NCBI RefSeq assembly: GCF_000002415.2
Contig: NC_009912.1
Location: 932,501-996,500 of the forward strand
DNA length: 64,000 bases
Direction: 5' to 3'
Source: Plasmodium vivax
Taxonomy: Eukaryota > Apicomplexa > Aconoidasida > Haemosporida > Plasmodiidae
This document shows positions 1 to 12,900 of this stretch, piece after piece (the first letter of the stretch is position 1; each line of letters begins with the position of its first letter). The translations under genes were made by a program, and so were the position numbers. The notes beneath the pieces were generated by a model. That model made no database searches. It worked only from the letters and a program-made list of their open reading frames with translations, and was not told the origin of the DNA.

Positions 1-282
1 GGTGAGCCACATTTTACGCATGGACGAAGCGTTTACTATAATCCCATGGGGGGCTATCGCCAGGGGATGATCCCCAATGAGGATGCACATCCTGTTGGTG
101 ATGTGCAGGGGGAAAGCGCAGGTTCGGTTAAAGTGGAAGAAGCGGAGATGGAGCAGGTGCAACGTGGGGGGGACGCGAATGACAACACGACGTCTGCGAT
201 CGACCAGTGTGATGAGGAGAGCGCCAACGACGAGGACCTCAGTGTGCAGCAGGCCATCATCAACAGCTTAATTGATTTGTAG
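1..282 (+). CDS. 3' end of a gene with a C-terminal UIM-like motif (partial)
   Basis: Reading frame 1 is open from the first base to the TAG at 280-282, so the gene enters from the left edge. Only 93 C-terminal residues are visible. They are hydrophilic and acidic, with no membrane segment. The last residues, DEDLSVQQAIINSLIDL, follow the ubiquitin-interacting motif pattern: an acidic run, then hydrophobic-x-x-Ala-x-x-x-Ser-x-x-acidic (V-QQ-A-IIN-S-LI-D). UIMs occur in Rpn10, ataxin-3 type deubiquitinases and endocytic adaptors, so a ubiquitin-related role is possible. The rest of the protein is outside the window and I do not recognise the family. The gene converges on the membrane-protein gene to its right. 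Confidence 0.7.
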   Translation, partial: GEPHFTHGRSVYYNPMGGYRQGMIPNEDAHPVGDVQGESAGSVKVEEAEMEQVQRGGDANDNTTSAIDQCDEESANDEDLSVQQAIINSLIDL

Positions 283-1013
283 GCCCGTCGCGGTGGCAGT
301 GTGAGCAGCCACGGCAGGCCATTTTGGTGCAGGTTGGCCCGTACCGTGCGTGCGTGTGCGCAGTTGCCTATGCGTAGGGTATCTTTACTAGCCCTTTTTT
401 TTTTTTTTCCCTTTTTTTTTTTCCTTTTTTTTTTTTCCCATTTTTACTAGAAATTAGTGTTTAATTAGCTCCGCACTTGCGCTGGCGATGAGTTGTGCGC
501 CGCGAACTTGAGCAGAGTTTACAGCGGGTCTTTGCAGACTTTGCGGCGGATCTTTGCAGACTTTGCGGCGGATCTTTGCAGACTTTGCGGCGGATCTTTG
601 CAGACTTTGCGGCGGATCTTTGCAGACTTTGCGGCGGATCTTTGCAGCCTTTACGGCGAATCTTTGCAGACTTTACGGCGGACATTTTGCCAAAGGGACC
701 AACTGGGCCATACAGCTCAGCGGATACAAAGTTTGCAGTGGCTGCCCGGAGGGGGGTGTTCTCAGAGGCGGTAGTGAACCCCCCACCCCACCGTTTGGCC
801 ACTTTTCATTTAATTTGTTTGAGCGGCGGTGGGAGGTAGTCGTGCGTAGTGGCCCGCGTTAGTGTGCGGATGAGCGGTTGGTACGTAATCCTCTGCGCTT
901 GGCCCGCGGGTGCCGTCTCGTGGGTCATATAAAATTGGGAATCATGTTGCCTGCGAGGGAGGGAGGCGTACAGCGGTGTGGTGAAGTGGTGAAGTGGTGA
1001 AGCAGCAAAGTAG
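283..1013. other. Convergent intergenic spacer with poly-T and a minisatellite
   Basis: This lies between two converging genes and should hold both 3' untranslated regions. It contains long poly-T runs around 389-440 and the tandem repeat at 529-682. The small reading frames over the repeat are translations of the repeat and do not look like genes. I see no RNA gene here. Confidence 0.7.
529..682 (+). repeat. 22-bp minisatellite, seven units
   Basis: Seven head-to-tail 22-base units start at 529, 551, 573, 595, 617, 639 and 661, each beginning TCTTTGCAGACTT. The first five are nearly identical and the last two carry a few substitutions. The array lies in the convergent 3' spacer. Confidence 0.9.
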
Positions 1014-4000
1014 CTAGTGATGCCGCTTCGCTAGCGTGCCGCTTGACTGCGCGTCGGGCTTACCCTCGGAGGAGAAGAAGCCCTCCTCGGAGTAGTACTT
1101 GAGGATGTCCCTGCAGGTGACGTAGGGAGAGGTCTTGTCGGGCACGAGGGGGGCCTCCTCGTACTTGGAGATGAGGATGTTCTTAAAGGAAAAGAGGATC
1201 TCCATTTTGCGAAGAATTATGTAGCGAAGTATCTGTGCGTGGATGGCATAAATGACGTACAGGAGGATGTGCAGAATGAAGAGGCCAATAATAAAGTAGT
1301 TAGTCTTGGTCATCAGAATTTGGGTCCCTTTGAAGAGCGAGAGCAGAATGATGTTGACCCAGGTGAAGCTGTTTATGTTATCAATGAGGAGGATGTTGTT
1401 GAGGATATTTTTTCCGAAGAGCAGGGTGTTCAGGTTGATCGGCGCGTGGGCGTACTTGCACAGGAGGAAGAGCAGGTACACGCTCACGGAGTGCCGCAGC
1501 TGGTTGCGCCGCCCGTCGCGCGCTGCGGGGGGAGGGGAGCGGTGTGGGTGAGCGGCGTGAAGGAGCATGCGCCGCGAACAAACTCTGGGTTGGCTCCGCG
1601 AACTCGCGCCGCTGCACCGCTGTACCGCTGTACCGCTGTACCGCTATACCGCTATACCGCTATACCGCTATACCGCTATACCGCTATACCGCTATACCGC
1701 TATACCGCTATACCGCGGACTGGCTTACCTCGGCCCAGGCCCCTCCGGTAGTAGACGAACCTGCAGTTGAAGAGCACACGCAGGAAGAGCGAGGCGTGCT
1801 TGCAGATGGACGCGAACTGCTGCAGGTTGAACAGCAGCAGCAGGAGGTACTCGAACTCGTAGTTGAGCTTACGGATGTGCCCATCGTGCAGCACGTAATC
1901 GCCATTATACACATTCCCATGAAAGGTAAAAAAAAATAAAACAAATTGCTTTAGAGAAAAATAAAAAGACAAATGACTCATCGTGTTCAGTATGGCCCCA
2001 AAGAGGAGGTCAAAAAATGTAGAGGTCCCCAGAAGCAACACAAAATAGAGGAAGAAGAATCCCAAGCAAGCGTACATATACAGTCTATCCAATTTGAATG
2101 TTTGCTCCCATTTAGAGTGGAACAAGCTATCTGGCATTTCTAGTTTGACGTACCCTTTGGGTACATAGGTGCAATTATAAAATTGCTTCGAATTATCTTC
2201 CATATCTTTGTTTATATAATATATGGGGATGGGTTCCTCTGGGAGTTGCAAATGTGTGTGATTGGTCACATCAAAGCTGTCTGGGAAGGTGAGTGTGTCT
2301 GTTCGGCCCACCCCAGGAGGGTCGAACCGCTTCACGGGCATCTCGTACATGTAGACAAAGTCCTGCTGACTCACCCGTATGTGGTTATTCAACAGGAGGA
2401 AAATAAAAAAAATGGTGATGCCAATCTTCATCATATAATTTAGAAGAACGAGAAGCATAAGGCGGAGGTTGGTGAGGTATGGCAATACCAGCTGGTCATC
2501 CAAATAGAGAAAATTTGAACTGCCAAAGCGTTTGAAGAGTAGGCTACCCATAGCTCGGATGTGATCCCACAGCTTGAAATGATAAATGGGTATCTTCCTT
2601 TTGTACTTTAGCTTGTAAATGAGGTTGCTGTATTTCTTAAATTGACTTTTCATTTGCCTGCGTTCTTTCCAGGTGAATTTTGCCGGCGGGGTCTGTTTGC
2701 TCCGTTTGGATTTTCCCCCACGTTTGGGCTCTCCGTCGTTCCGCGTTTCCGGGTGTTCCTCTCCGTTTCTCTTTTCTGGGTGTTCCTCCACGCCATGCCG
2801 CTTTTCTGGGTGGTCTGCTCCCCGCGTGGCTCCTTCGCTGCTCCCCTTTGTTGCCATTCCCTGCAGGGCGGCCTTCTCCAGGAGCAGCTTCCTTTTGTTC
2901 TCCCTGAATTCTTCTTTGAACACCTGCATGACGGTGTGTTTTTTTTTTTTTTTCCTCTTCTTCGCCGCCTTGTCCGCTTTGCCTCCCCTCTTGGTGTTCC
3001 CCTTTTTCACCTTGCCCGCGCGTTGGTCCCTCTTGCCTTTCGCCTCCGCCCCGTCTTCCGGAGCTTGGCCGTTCGCGGCTCTTTCGAATGGGAGGGGTTT
3101 CGCCCGATGTGCATTCCGCGGCACATTCCGCGGCACATGCCGCTCCTTCCGCTGTACATGCCGCTCTCTTCGCTCTCCCCCCGCGCTGCCCCCCTTTGGG
3201 TAGGCGCCCGCCTCCGAGTCTGCGCCGCAGAGGTTGTAAAAGTGGAAGTCCAGGTTGCTCTTGTTCTTCTTGTATTTCTCCTTCTCCACGAGCCGGTACT
3301 CGTTCAGCTTGTAGGACCGGAACAGCAGGAACAGCACGTTCTTCACGATGAGCGTCAGCATCATTTTGTGCTTCAGGCAGAAGAGGAGTCTGCGAGGGGG
3401 GCGGCGTAACAAGGCGGTGAGGCGGCGAGTGTAACGAGGCGATAACAAAGCGGTGAGGCGGCCACCGTAACGCGGCTAGAACAAATCGCTCAGGCGGCCA
3501 CCGTAACGCACTGCGCCGCCAAAAGGAGAGGCACGCCTTCCCCTGGCGGCCTACCTGTATATGAAAAAGGGCACGTCGATGAGGAGGAACCCCACGATGA
3601 AGTGAAACTTGGCCGTTATGTACACATCCGTGTAGACGTCCTTATATTTCTGCTGGTAGGATTTGTTCGCCTTGGCCTTGTTCCCACCGGAGGAGAAGGA
3701 CAGGAGCGATGGCAGGTAGGACGAGGAGGACGAAGAAGACGCGGAGTGAGAAGAGCCAAAGTTAGAACCACCTGAGGATAAGTAAGACGAATTCGCAGAG
3801 GAGGAAGAAAAAGAAGAAGTAGAAAAATCCCTTGAGAGTAACTCCTTGGACATATCAGACGATGCGTAGGTGGACTCTTTAGAATTGTTAAATACCAAAG
3901 AGGAGGGATTCATCTTGTCCCCCCCCCCCATGTTTGTTTCATTTTCCGAGTGGAAGAGTTTAGATGTGGTGTTTGTCTTCATATGCCTTACGTTTGATTT

Positions 4001-5128
4001 ACCAAAGAGGGATGCATTCGCTCCACTTGGCACGTTGGTCTCACTCATTATTGTGGTTCTTCTTTGACTAGGAACACTGCTGTTGCTTCCGCTTTGATCA
4101 CGTCTACTGCTGCTTCGGCTGGGTGAACTATGTGCACTACTCTGTCCACTCGCGCTGCTCCTCCCCGCGGCACTTCTGCCAATAGCCGTGCTGCCACTTC
4201 CCCCATTGGTGAGGTAAAACAAGCTGCCCTTCTTCCTCTCCCCCGTTTCGTGCTTTCCATATGAGTCACTTTGGCGAACAGGCCTTTTCTTCCTCATCAT
4301 TTTACCATGCTTATCTTTCTGCCCATCCCGCTTGGTAGTTTTCCCCCTCGATCTGTTCCGCTCCCCAGGATTGTCCCCCTTGAGAACCCCCACCGTCTCC
4401 TGGGTGTACGAGGAGGCCTTATCTATATTAGTATAAATGGGAAAGTAAAATCCGAAGAGGGCAATATCCACGAGCACAACGACGAGCATGATGAATACGT
4501 TTTGGAAGCTGTGCGTCTTCACATGGTCCAACATTCTGTAGAGGTTGGTCAGGTGGGAATACATAAATATTAAGTCAATCAGATCGAAGAGATTTATTAT
4601 GTTCACGTCTATGCTGAGGATGTTCTCCACGACGATTTTGTTGTTGAGGATGTGCTCTAGAATGTTTCTGCTCCTCAGGGAGAAGAGGAGGTAGATGAAT
4701 GGCGTCAGGTAGATCAGGTTGTACACCAGCACGTCGTTCGACAGGTACGAGAAGAGCAGGCTGCCCTGGAGGCCCTGCTGGTGGCCGCTAAGGCCGCCGC
4801 TATAACCGCCGCTATAACCGCCGCTATAACCGCCGCTATAACCGCCGCTATCACCCTTGATGAGGAAGCAGAAGACGCCCATCTTGGAGCTCAGCGTGGT
4901 CATGTAGACCATCCACTGAATGGATATCTTGACCCCCGCGTTGTTCTCATCGTACAGACTCAGCACAATGTACACGCATAGAAAGACATCCACGACGAGG
5001 AACAGCAGGTACAGCTGGTTGCTCCTCGCGCTGCTCAAAATTGCGTAGAGCAGGCACATCTGCTGCGTGATCAGCAGGAACACGGTGAACAGCACGTTCA
5101 CTATTTCGTCCTTTTTGTTGATCCTCAT
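1014..5128 (-). CDS. Conserved Plasmodium-type polytopic membrane protein, three exons
   Basis: Exons 5128-3555, 3389-1729 and 1522-1014 join with matching phases (2, then 1) at GTAGGC...GCAG and GTAAGC...GCAG introns, giving about 1247 residues. The ATG at 5128 lies in a good AAAATG context. The frame is also open upstream through a TTG, and a TTTGCAG just before it could be the acceptor of a 5' UTR intron. The N-terminus has several hydrophobic spans, such as IVNVLFTVFLLITQQMCLLY. A GGYS tandem repeat, a Ser-rich Lys/Arg-rich loop, and further spans in exons 2 and 3 follow, so it is a multi-pass protein with long cytosolic or lumenal loops. Exon 2 has a very basic stretch. No catalytic motif was found and the function is unknown. 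Confidence 0.85.
1611..1716. repeat. 8-bp microsatellite in intron 2
   Basis: About thirteen units of GCTATACC (the first ones read GCTGTACC) fill half of the second intron of the membrane-protein gene. The array stops a few bases before the splice donor. Confidence 0.9.
4795..4855 (-). repeat. 12-bp coding repeat (GGYS tetrapeptide)
   Basis: About five 12-base units (GCCGCTATAACC on the plus strand) in exon 1 of the membrane protein encode a Gly-Gly-Tyr-Ser tandem between two hydrophobic segments. It is probably length-variable between strains. Confidence 0.9.
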
Positions 5129-6939
5129 TTTGGCGCTCTGCAAAGGGGGGTAAGCCAGAGCGATATGAGAGGACTATGCTGGGAGGTTTACACTGTGGGG
5201 AGGTTTATACTGCTTTCGTTATATCACCGCGCTTTAGGAAGTTTCCCCGTGAGGGTCACTCCCCACATGGCATCCCTCGCGCGGGGCCAAATGAGCCGAC
5301 AGAAAACGGTGCTCACAATTCCGAGCAGCTACGCCCCTCCCGTCCAGTGCAATGTTGCGCGGAGAAAAAGTGGCAATATTTTGCTTGACAAGGGGGGTAG
5401 GGCGGAGTTAAGAGAGTTGCTCGGTGGGGCGGTATTAAGCGCGTCGCTTGGCTGGGCTTCATCGGGGGGCACCCTTGGGCGGACAGGCAGGTAAGTTGCC
5501 AAGCTGCTCCCCGGAAGTGTGCAGTCGAGGGGGTAAAGCGGCGGGCATGTTAGCGGCGAAATTGCCGAATGTGCCAAATGTGCCGAATGTGCCAAATGTG
5601 CCAAATGTGCCAAATGTGCCGAATGTGCATGAACTGCCAGGAGACAATCGAGTTTGTTTTCCCGCCGAGCTGCCCCAAATTATGCACGCAAACGCGAACA
5701 AACGGAGGGGGGAGGGCCTACTCCCCTATTTCACAAAATTAAAAAAATGAACATGGGTCCGCCTTTTGCGTCATTCATTGTAGCACCATTTTTAAGTTAA
5801 CGTTTGGCCCGCATTCTTTGTCCAAAAAAATTCGTCAAAGTGTGTTTCGGAAATTGCCACTTTTTTTTTATTTTTTTTATTTTTTTTTTTTTATTTTCCC
5901 CTTTGGAGTCTCGCCCCCAATGGAACACACCCCGCTGAGGTTTGGAAACTTGGGGGGAAGAGTTACCCGTAGCTCGGCTCGTGTGTCCACGAATTGGATT
6001 TCTCCCCTGCTCGTTTGATTTTTATTGCATGCCTGCTTTGTGCGATTTTGTTCGTTTTTCCATTTCTGCCAATTTGGCAGTTTTTCAAATTTGCATGCTT
6101 AGTGTGGCCATCCGAGTGTATGCCTGTTTCTTTTTGTTTTTTTTGTTTTTTTTTTTTGTTGTTTTTTTGTTGTTTTTTTGTTGTTTATTTTTGCTTTTTT
6201 TTGTTTTTTTTGCGCGCGCCCATCCCTGCTCACCCCGCGTGTGTACGCCTCGTCCTGTAGATACATACCATTATGCAATCGGCCCGGAGGAAACTGCCGT
6301 TCTGGGGGCGCAAACAATCTCGCCGCTACTCTGTGCACATCTCGCCGAAGTGCGCGCTGCGAACGGCCATTTTGAGTGTGGCATTTCCAAATAAGACTTC
6401 ACGTGAAAAATGTTGCAAAAAGACGCAAACAGTGCTACAACACGACGCGAAATAAGCGAACGCCACCCCTTTCTTTTGGCACATTTTTCTTGTCCCATTT
6501 TGTTTCCTTACCAACTTTGTCCCAAGAGTGGCATACATGCATGGCATGTTTCCCTTTCATTTGTCTCGTCCCTTCTAAGGGCAGCCTTTTTGTTTAAATC
6601 ACAAACTTGTTTTGCCCTTCACACACGGATGTTCGCTAAGTGCACAGTTGGCGGAAAATTCCAAATGGGTGTATAAGCGTGTGCAAGTATACACTGTTTG
6701 GGATAATCCCCTTTTTTTTTCTTTTTCTTTTTTTTGTACACCTGCCTCGCACGCACACTTGTGTGAAGAGGCATAAACGGGCGCAAAGCAACCCAACAAG
6801 CACAGACACGCAAAAAAAAGGGTAAAAAAAAAGGGCAAAAGAAAAAGAAGCCCCTCCACACAGATACACACATTAGCCCATTCTGTGTACACTACTACGT
6901 GGTGCGCACCTAACCAAGGAGAACCCTACACTCGGCAAA
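5129..6939. promoter_or_regulatory. Divergent intergenic region, shared 5' region
   Basis: This is the 1.8 kb between the minus-strand membrane-protein gene and the plus-strand gene at 6940. It should hold both promoters and 5' UTRs. It contains a 9-bp repeat (AATGTGCCG/A, 5562-5628), poly-T tracts near 5860-5895 and 6130-6215, and poly-A/T runs near 6710-6830. No convincing gene is visible, and I cannot place core promoter elements by eye. Confidence 0.5.
5562..5628 (+). repeat. 9-bp tandem repeat AATGTGCCR
   Basis: About seven units alternate between AATGTGCCA and AATGTGCCG. They sit roughly 430 bp upstream of the minus-strand membrane-protein start. Confidence 0.85.
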
Positions 6940-9900
6940 ATGAATACAGACTTAACAACCAGGGAAGCCAAAACTGCGGAGGAAAAGTCCCCCCTTGGTA
7001 GACTCACCTTTTCCGAGCTGGCCCAACTTTCCGATTACCTAAAACCAAGTAGAAATAACGAAATGTCGTTGTTAGAAGGAAAACCCGAGTTGCCTGCACA
7101 GGACGAAAGTTATATGAACAGGTCAGCAAAAAAAAATTTTCTCTTGGAAAATTATGAACTAGCTAGCCAAAATGCACGAAATAGCGCAAAAAAAAAAAAA
7201 AATTCCGTGTGCAGTGATAAAAGTTGCGTAGCGGATAGCTGTATAGAACAACCAGAGCAAAGTTACAATCCTTTTAGGAATAAACTCATTGATGAAGAAG
7301 AGAACAACCATTTGAAACCTGCAAAGTGGCACATGTCGCACGGACATGACTCCATCCAGGGGAAAGAAAATTTACCAAACTGTGAGTCACATGTGAACAG
7401 TTCGCTGATAGGAGAACAAAATGTGCTAACACGAAACGATGAAGATGCGCATAATAACCTCTCCAGCAATTCCACGCGCATAGACAGTTCCGATGTTTTT
7501 TTCCCAACAAAGGAGAATGGAAACAGTGTCAAGAAGGAATGCGCCTCGTATTCGCCAAGCATAAGTAACAGCCGAAAGTGTGAATGCGATGAAAATGGTA
7601 AAGCTGGGCAATGGGGAGGCGGTAAGGCAGGGCCAAATGCAGACACGCCGTTTGGGCGCGGGATAAGCGGAATAAGCGGATTAAGTTTTTCTGGAGGAAG
7701 TGCACTGGGGAAGGAATGCGAAGAGGTGGGCGAAGAAGAAGGAGGAGAAGAAAGGGAAGAGGAAGAAAAACAAGCGGAATGTGAAAAAAGCGAGGATGAA
7801 GAAAGCGAGGAAGAAAGAAGCGAGGAAGAAAGAAGCGAGGAAGAAAGAAGCGAGGAAGAAAGAAGCGAGGAAGAAAAATGCGAGGATGATCAAATTGATG
7901 ATGATCAAAGCGGTGATGAACGAAGTGATGACGAACAAAGTGATGGAGACCAACTGGATGAAGACCAACACGATGAAGACCAACGCGATGGAGACCAACG
8001 TACGGACGAAGAAGCAGACATGCCGATCGACCCCACAACCGCAAAGGAAAAGCGGCCTAGCCAAGGCAGCAGACGCAAGGACAACCGCGCTATCTACACG
8101 AAAAGGGAGGAACAAACTGCAACAGAAAAAAAAAGCATGCCCAAGGAGAAGACGAACAAGTATAAAGACAATTTGAGTTTATTTAATGAACTGTTAAAGC
8201 ACAAAGGTGAGTTAAGCTACTTCCACCAGAAGATGGTGGAGGATGAGCAGCAGGATGAGCTGCCGGATAAACGGCAGGAGCAGCGGCAGGCGAATCGTCT
8301 CCTAAGAGACGTGCGTGTGAAGAACGATGGCCACTTTGACGAACGCGCGAGGAGTAGCAATGTAGTCAAATTAAGGCAAAACGGAAATGCGCATCTGTGG
8401 AATAGCAGCCGTTCTAATGCTGGAGCCTTTTCAGGCAAGCACGACATCGCGCAGGTGGGTGTGAGGTCTAATAATAGCACGTGTAGTGCGCTTGCCGTGG
8501 GTAAAAATGCCTCTTTTGTGGGAGGCCCCCCCGCAAGCGAAAGCAATGAGGGAAACGGAGACGACATGAATGGCACCTCCGGTTCGATTGAATTGAGTGG
8601 ATCTCCAGACCCGCGTGATGGCAGCAACCGCAGCACCTGCAGCTGCGACCACCTCCCCTCGAAAGGGACCCATAGGGACCAATTCAACGGAGCGGAAAAG
8701 GAAAGCAACGAGAAGAAATCATTGCAAAAGAAGAGGCACCCGAACTTGTACAGCTATCTACTATTAGAAAATAAAAAGGAACAAACACAAAATGTTCAAA
8801 TGAAAATAAATGTAAAATTTAAAAATATATATTTGGTAAAATATAAGCATGTCAAATGTGTGGTGACTAACAACTCGGGGGTGATTGTCCATTCATTTTC
8901 CTTTTGCAAAAACGGAGCAGATTTGGAGGCACAGAATCGAATTTTTAAAATGTATAATAAGGACAAGGAGAGCTTCCACATGCTGCGTCATGATGAGGTG
9001 CAGGTTCTCCTGGAGGAGCTGAAAAGAAGAGCGCACACAGATGTCACCTTTGAGCTGCTCTTCGATGCGCATGTGGTTAATGGGAGGGTCGAAATATCTC
9101 CATCGACGGTGAGAATGATGCACCCGCCTTTTGCATAATCGTTCTTCTTACGTTTTGTTATGATTGTCACTCCTATTCGTGTGTATATTTTTGAAATGCT
9201 CCTACTTTGGGGCGGTCGCGTCTTCGCTTTGTTTGCATAAGTGTATGGCGGCGCATGTGTAGTAGTCCCCCCGCGCCATGTCCTCATATGAGGTTAGCGC
9301 CTTTGCGTATGCTCCCTTTCCGTGTGCGCGTCTTCCTCACGTACTCCCTCATTCTCCGCTCCAGTTTTACAGGCTAAGCTTTTACGGCGTCGAGGAGGTG
9401 CCCCAGAAGGGGGTGGAGCCAGATGCGAAGGGGACCAAGAGCAGAGAGACGAGTGCAAGGCTAACTAAAGAGGATGTGAGTGCCCCCGGTGGGGGAATCA
9501 GCGGGGTGGTCGCAAAAGGTGGGGCTGCTAAGGGGAAGACTCCCAGGGGGGAAGTCGCTCAAGGGAAGGTCGCTCATGGGAAGGTCACCATCGGGAAGGC
9601 TGCTAATGGGAAGGTCGCTCAAGGTGGGCCTACCAACGGGAAGACTGCCCATGCGAATGCTGCCCACGGGAAGGTCACCAGCCGCGTCACTAGTAACCGC
9701 TTCTCTACCAACCGTGCCACTAACCACCGCGCAGCTACCAACCTTGCCGCTAACCACCGCTTCTCTGCCAAAGGAGCAACGGGCCAATCGGGCAAAAGCA
9801 GCGCCACGCCCGTCACAAAACCGAAGGAGGAAAAGGAAAAGAACTCCTATATAGGGTTCACCATACTACACCTTAAGTACCTCTTCCAGATGCAGGAGAA

Positions 9901-12900
9901 GGGATCAGTGCATCTGAACATCTCGAGTAACAACAATGAGGGGCTCGATTTTGTGAAAAGTTATAGCAAAGAGGAACATGCACATCAAACGGATGGAAAA
10001 GCACTTGCAGAAATGTACTCAAATAATTTAAGCTATGTAGACAAAATAGGGATGCTTTTTAAAATATTATTTGGCCACAGTTTGAACATCTCCTCTCAGA
10101 AGGTTTTCTTGGAATATCAGTTCGTTTCAAATGATGTGAGTGGTTGGGATCTTCGTGTAGAGGGGGACTCCCCTGACAGACACGCAGATTTTAAAAGTGC
10201 TCTGGAAATGGTCCAAAAGGGGAACGTCTCCAACCAGTTAGAAACGAAAAAGGGAGTGGAAGAATGCATGAAGAATTACCTTAAAAATTGTTCCCATTAT
10301 ATTTACGACGAAATTACCATTTCGCTATTTGGCTTGCCAGAGAGAAACGGAGAGGAGAGCGATAAGAGGTGCTCTGTGGACGAGGTGAAGGGTAGAGGCA
10401 CATGTGGAAGACCCCGCTTTTGTAAGTCCCCAAGTGAGGCAACCATTCAGGGTTCTTTCTCCAAAGGGGGGCCTTTTCCCTACACAGTGTGTAGCGTTGC
10501 TAGTAGGGAGGGGACCCCATACAGAGAGGCCAGTAAACTCTCCAATAGCGGATGGGACCACCACGAAGAAGAGGTAAAGACCTCCATCCGTCTCATCTCA
10601 GAGGCGTGTCTACCAGACTCGTGCGAAGCATCACAGAGGTTAAAACCGCACCTGGTGAATCTGCTGAATTGGTTAGAGAGGACGAATGAAAAAAGAAACA
10701 AAAAAAACAAAAAAAACAAAAGGATGGAAACGTTGGAACATATTATACGCAAGTACACCACAGGCTTTAATGACTGCCTCGATTTTGCGGAAGTGAGCAA
10801 CGGTAGTAAGGCCTACAAACTCTATGAGGAGAATAAGAAGCTGAAGGAATATATAAAAAACTGCAACTGTTTCTTTATCAATACGTTGATGAGGAACCAC
10901 CAGGAGATACAGAAGTTGAGGCACAGCAATAAGACTGTTAATATACTGTACAATAGGGAGAGGATGGGCAACCTAGGCAGGGGGGGAGTCAAGGGGGGCC
11001 CCTCCCTGGCGGGTGCCCACTCGGGGGAGGTGCGTCACGCGGATGAGATGCGCCATGTGGGTCATATTGACGAGCTGCATACACCCGTGGAGCTAGATCG
11101 GTTCGGCGCGATAAACACACTGGAGCAACAGAATGACATTCTGAGCGGCATGATTGGTAGGCGGCCCGTTGGGAACTTGGCCGGCTCCGCGAGCACGGCG
11201 AGGAGGGGCGAGCGGGGATGTCCCCCCGTTTGTCCACACGTGACGAGGCAGGATAGTCAAAGCGGCAACTACCATGTGGGTAGCAAAGTGGGAAAGCCCT
11301 TTTCGAAAAGGAACTTCCAGACGCCCACGGCGGATGGCGGTCGTGCAGACAAGCGGACTGATCTGCTACATTGTACGTCACATTGGCCGAAAGAGGGGGG
11401 AGCGCCCCTGCAAGACCTTCAGGGGAGAAACGCGTGCAGCAAGTCGTCCCCCCAGTTGAGCTCATTCAGCGCGTTTCGCTTCGGCGGAAGTGGTGGAAGT
11501 GGTAGAAGCGGCCGAGGCGGGCGCGCCTGTTCCCACTCGTGTCACCTCGGAAGGGGGGAGTCGCGCGGTGGGCCAGCGGATATAAGTGGTCGAAGAGACC
11601 GAAGCGATGGAAGATGCGGAAGCGGTCGAAGCGAGCGAAGCCGCCTGCTGACGCTCTACTCGAACCCGATCGGCGCAGCCCTCCACGCGCGCGCGCCGAG
11701 GAAGGAACGGCGTGATGCCACCACGGGCAGCCTTGTGAAGAGCTCGAAAGATGCGTGTCTGCTCGCAAATGCGAAATGGAGCGCGTGGAGGCGGCGAACT
11801 GTTGGGGGGCAAGGCAGTAGGGATGGCCATGTGAGGCTGGAAGCCCCGTCTAGCAGTCATGAAATGAAGCCAAGACAATCGCTTAGTATGTTGAAGAAAA
11901 AGGGGGGCACGACGGTATGCAGTGGAGAAGCGATCCATGCTGGTGGTATTGCGAGGGGCAAAAAGGGGGCGACCACCAGGGGGGAATGCAGCCCATGGGA
12001 GGCGCGCCCCGAGTTGAAGAGAGAAAGACGCGAACGGGAGGGGTCCACTACCAGTTGCAGGAGCAAAAGGGGCCCCAGAGACCCGCCCGAGGGGGGGGCT
12101 AACCCTGGTCGAGATAACCCTGGTCGAGATAACCCTGGTGGAGATAACTTCGGGGCAAGTAACCCCAAGGGGGATCTCCCCAGCAGAGCAAAAAACAACT
12201 ACGACACGAGTGAAGTGTTAAAGAAGGAGTACTTTCACAAAGCGCAGATGGGGCCAGGGAAGAAGGGGCAAACCTTGCCCAATTATTGGCTCAACCCGAG
12301 AGGTGCAAAAGAGAAAGGAAAGGAACACCCCACTGAGGGGGCGACTAACAATTCGAGTGAAGACAAATCTGGTGAGTGGAAGGTAACGCATGTGGGGGGA
12401 CGTGAAAACGCATCTGTCTCAACTTTGAGAGGTGGGAAGTCTGGGGCCATCACGGGCGGGGGTTCCACACAAGTGGGTCCTACACAAGTGGGTCGAATTT
12501 CCAATCACCTCCATGGGGGGAGAAAAGGAACCAACACGGTAGTGACAGCTGGAGGGGCAAACAAAGAAAACCACATGAATAACGTAGATTACAAAAAGAG
12601 GTACATCGAAAGGGTTATATCTACGTATGATGAGTACATTCCCATAAAGAGGGAACAGCCCCATGAGGGGAGAAAAATCTGCACAATTAGCGGTTCAGCC
12701 AGTAGGGTGCAGTCCCCCGGGGTGGGCAAAAATGATGTTGCTAACGTAGAAGGGGTGGGCACCAAGGAGAGTCCCCCAAACGACAATGCCATTACGTCAA
12801 TAAAAGAAATCATTCAGAATAACCTAACGAGGAAAAGCAACTTGGATCTAAGCTGTATAGAAAAAAGCGCGCTCCTCAAAAATTTGCACAACGGTAAGGT

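Noticed and set aside
529..682. 22-bp repeats considered as a CRISPR array
   Set aside because: The units are directly contiguous with no unique spacers, and the genome is eukaryotic, so it is a minisatellite. The same holds for the arrays at 35457, 37028, 37981, 40070 and 58452.
2642..3409. 255-residue open frame on the plus strand
   Set aside because: It lies antisense to exon 2 of the membrane protein, over Lys/Glu-rich coding sequence that reads as Leu/Phe/Pro on the other strand. It has no conserved motif.
5129..5143. Five extra N-terminal residues (start at 5143) for the membrane protein
   Set aside because: The codon at 5143 is TTG, inside a TTTGCAG that looks like a splice acceptor. 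The ATG at 5128 in an AAAATG context is better.
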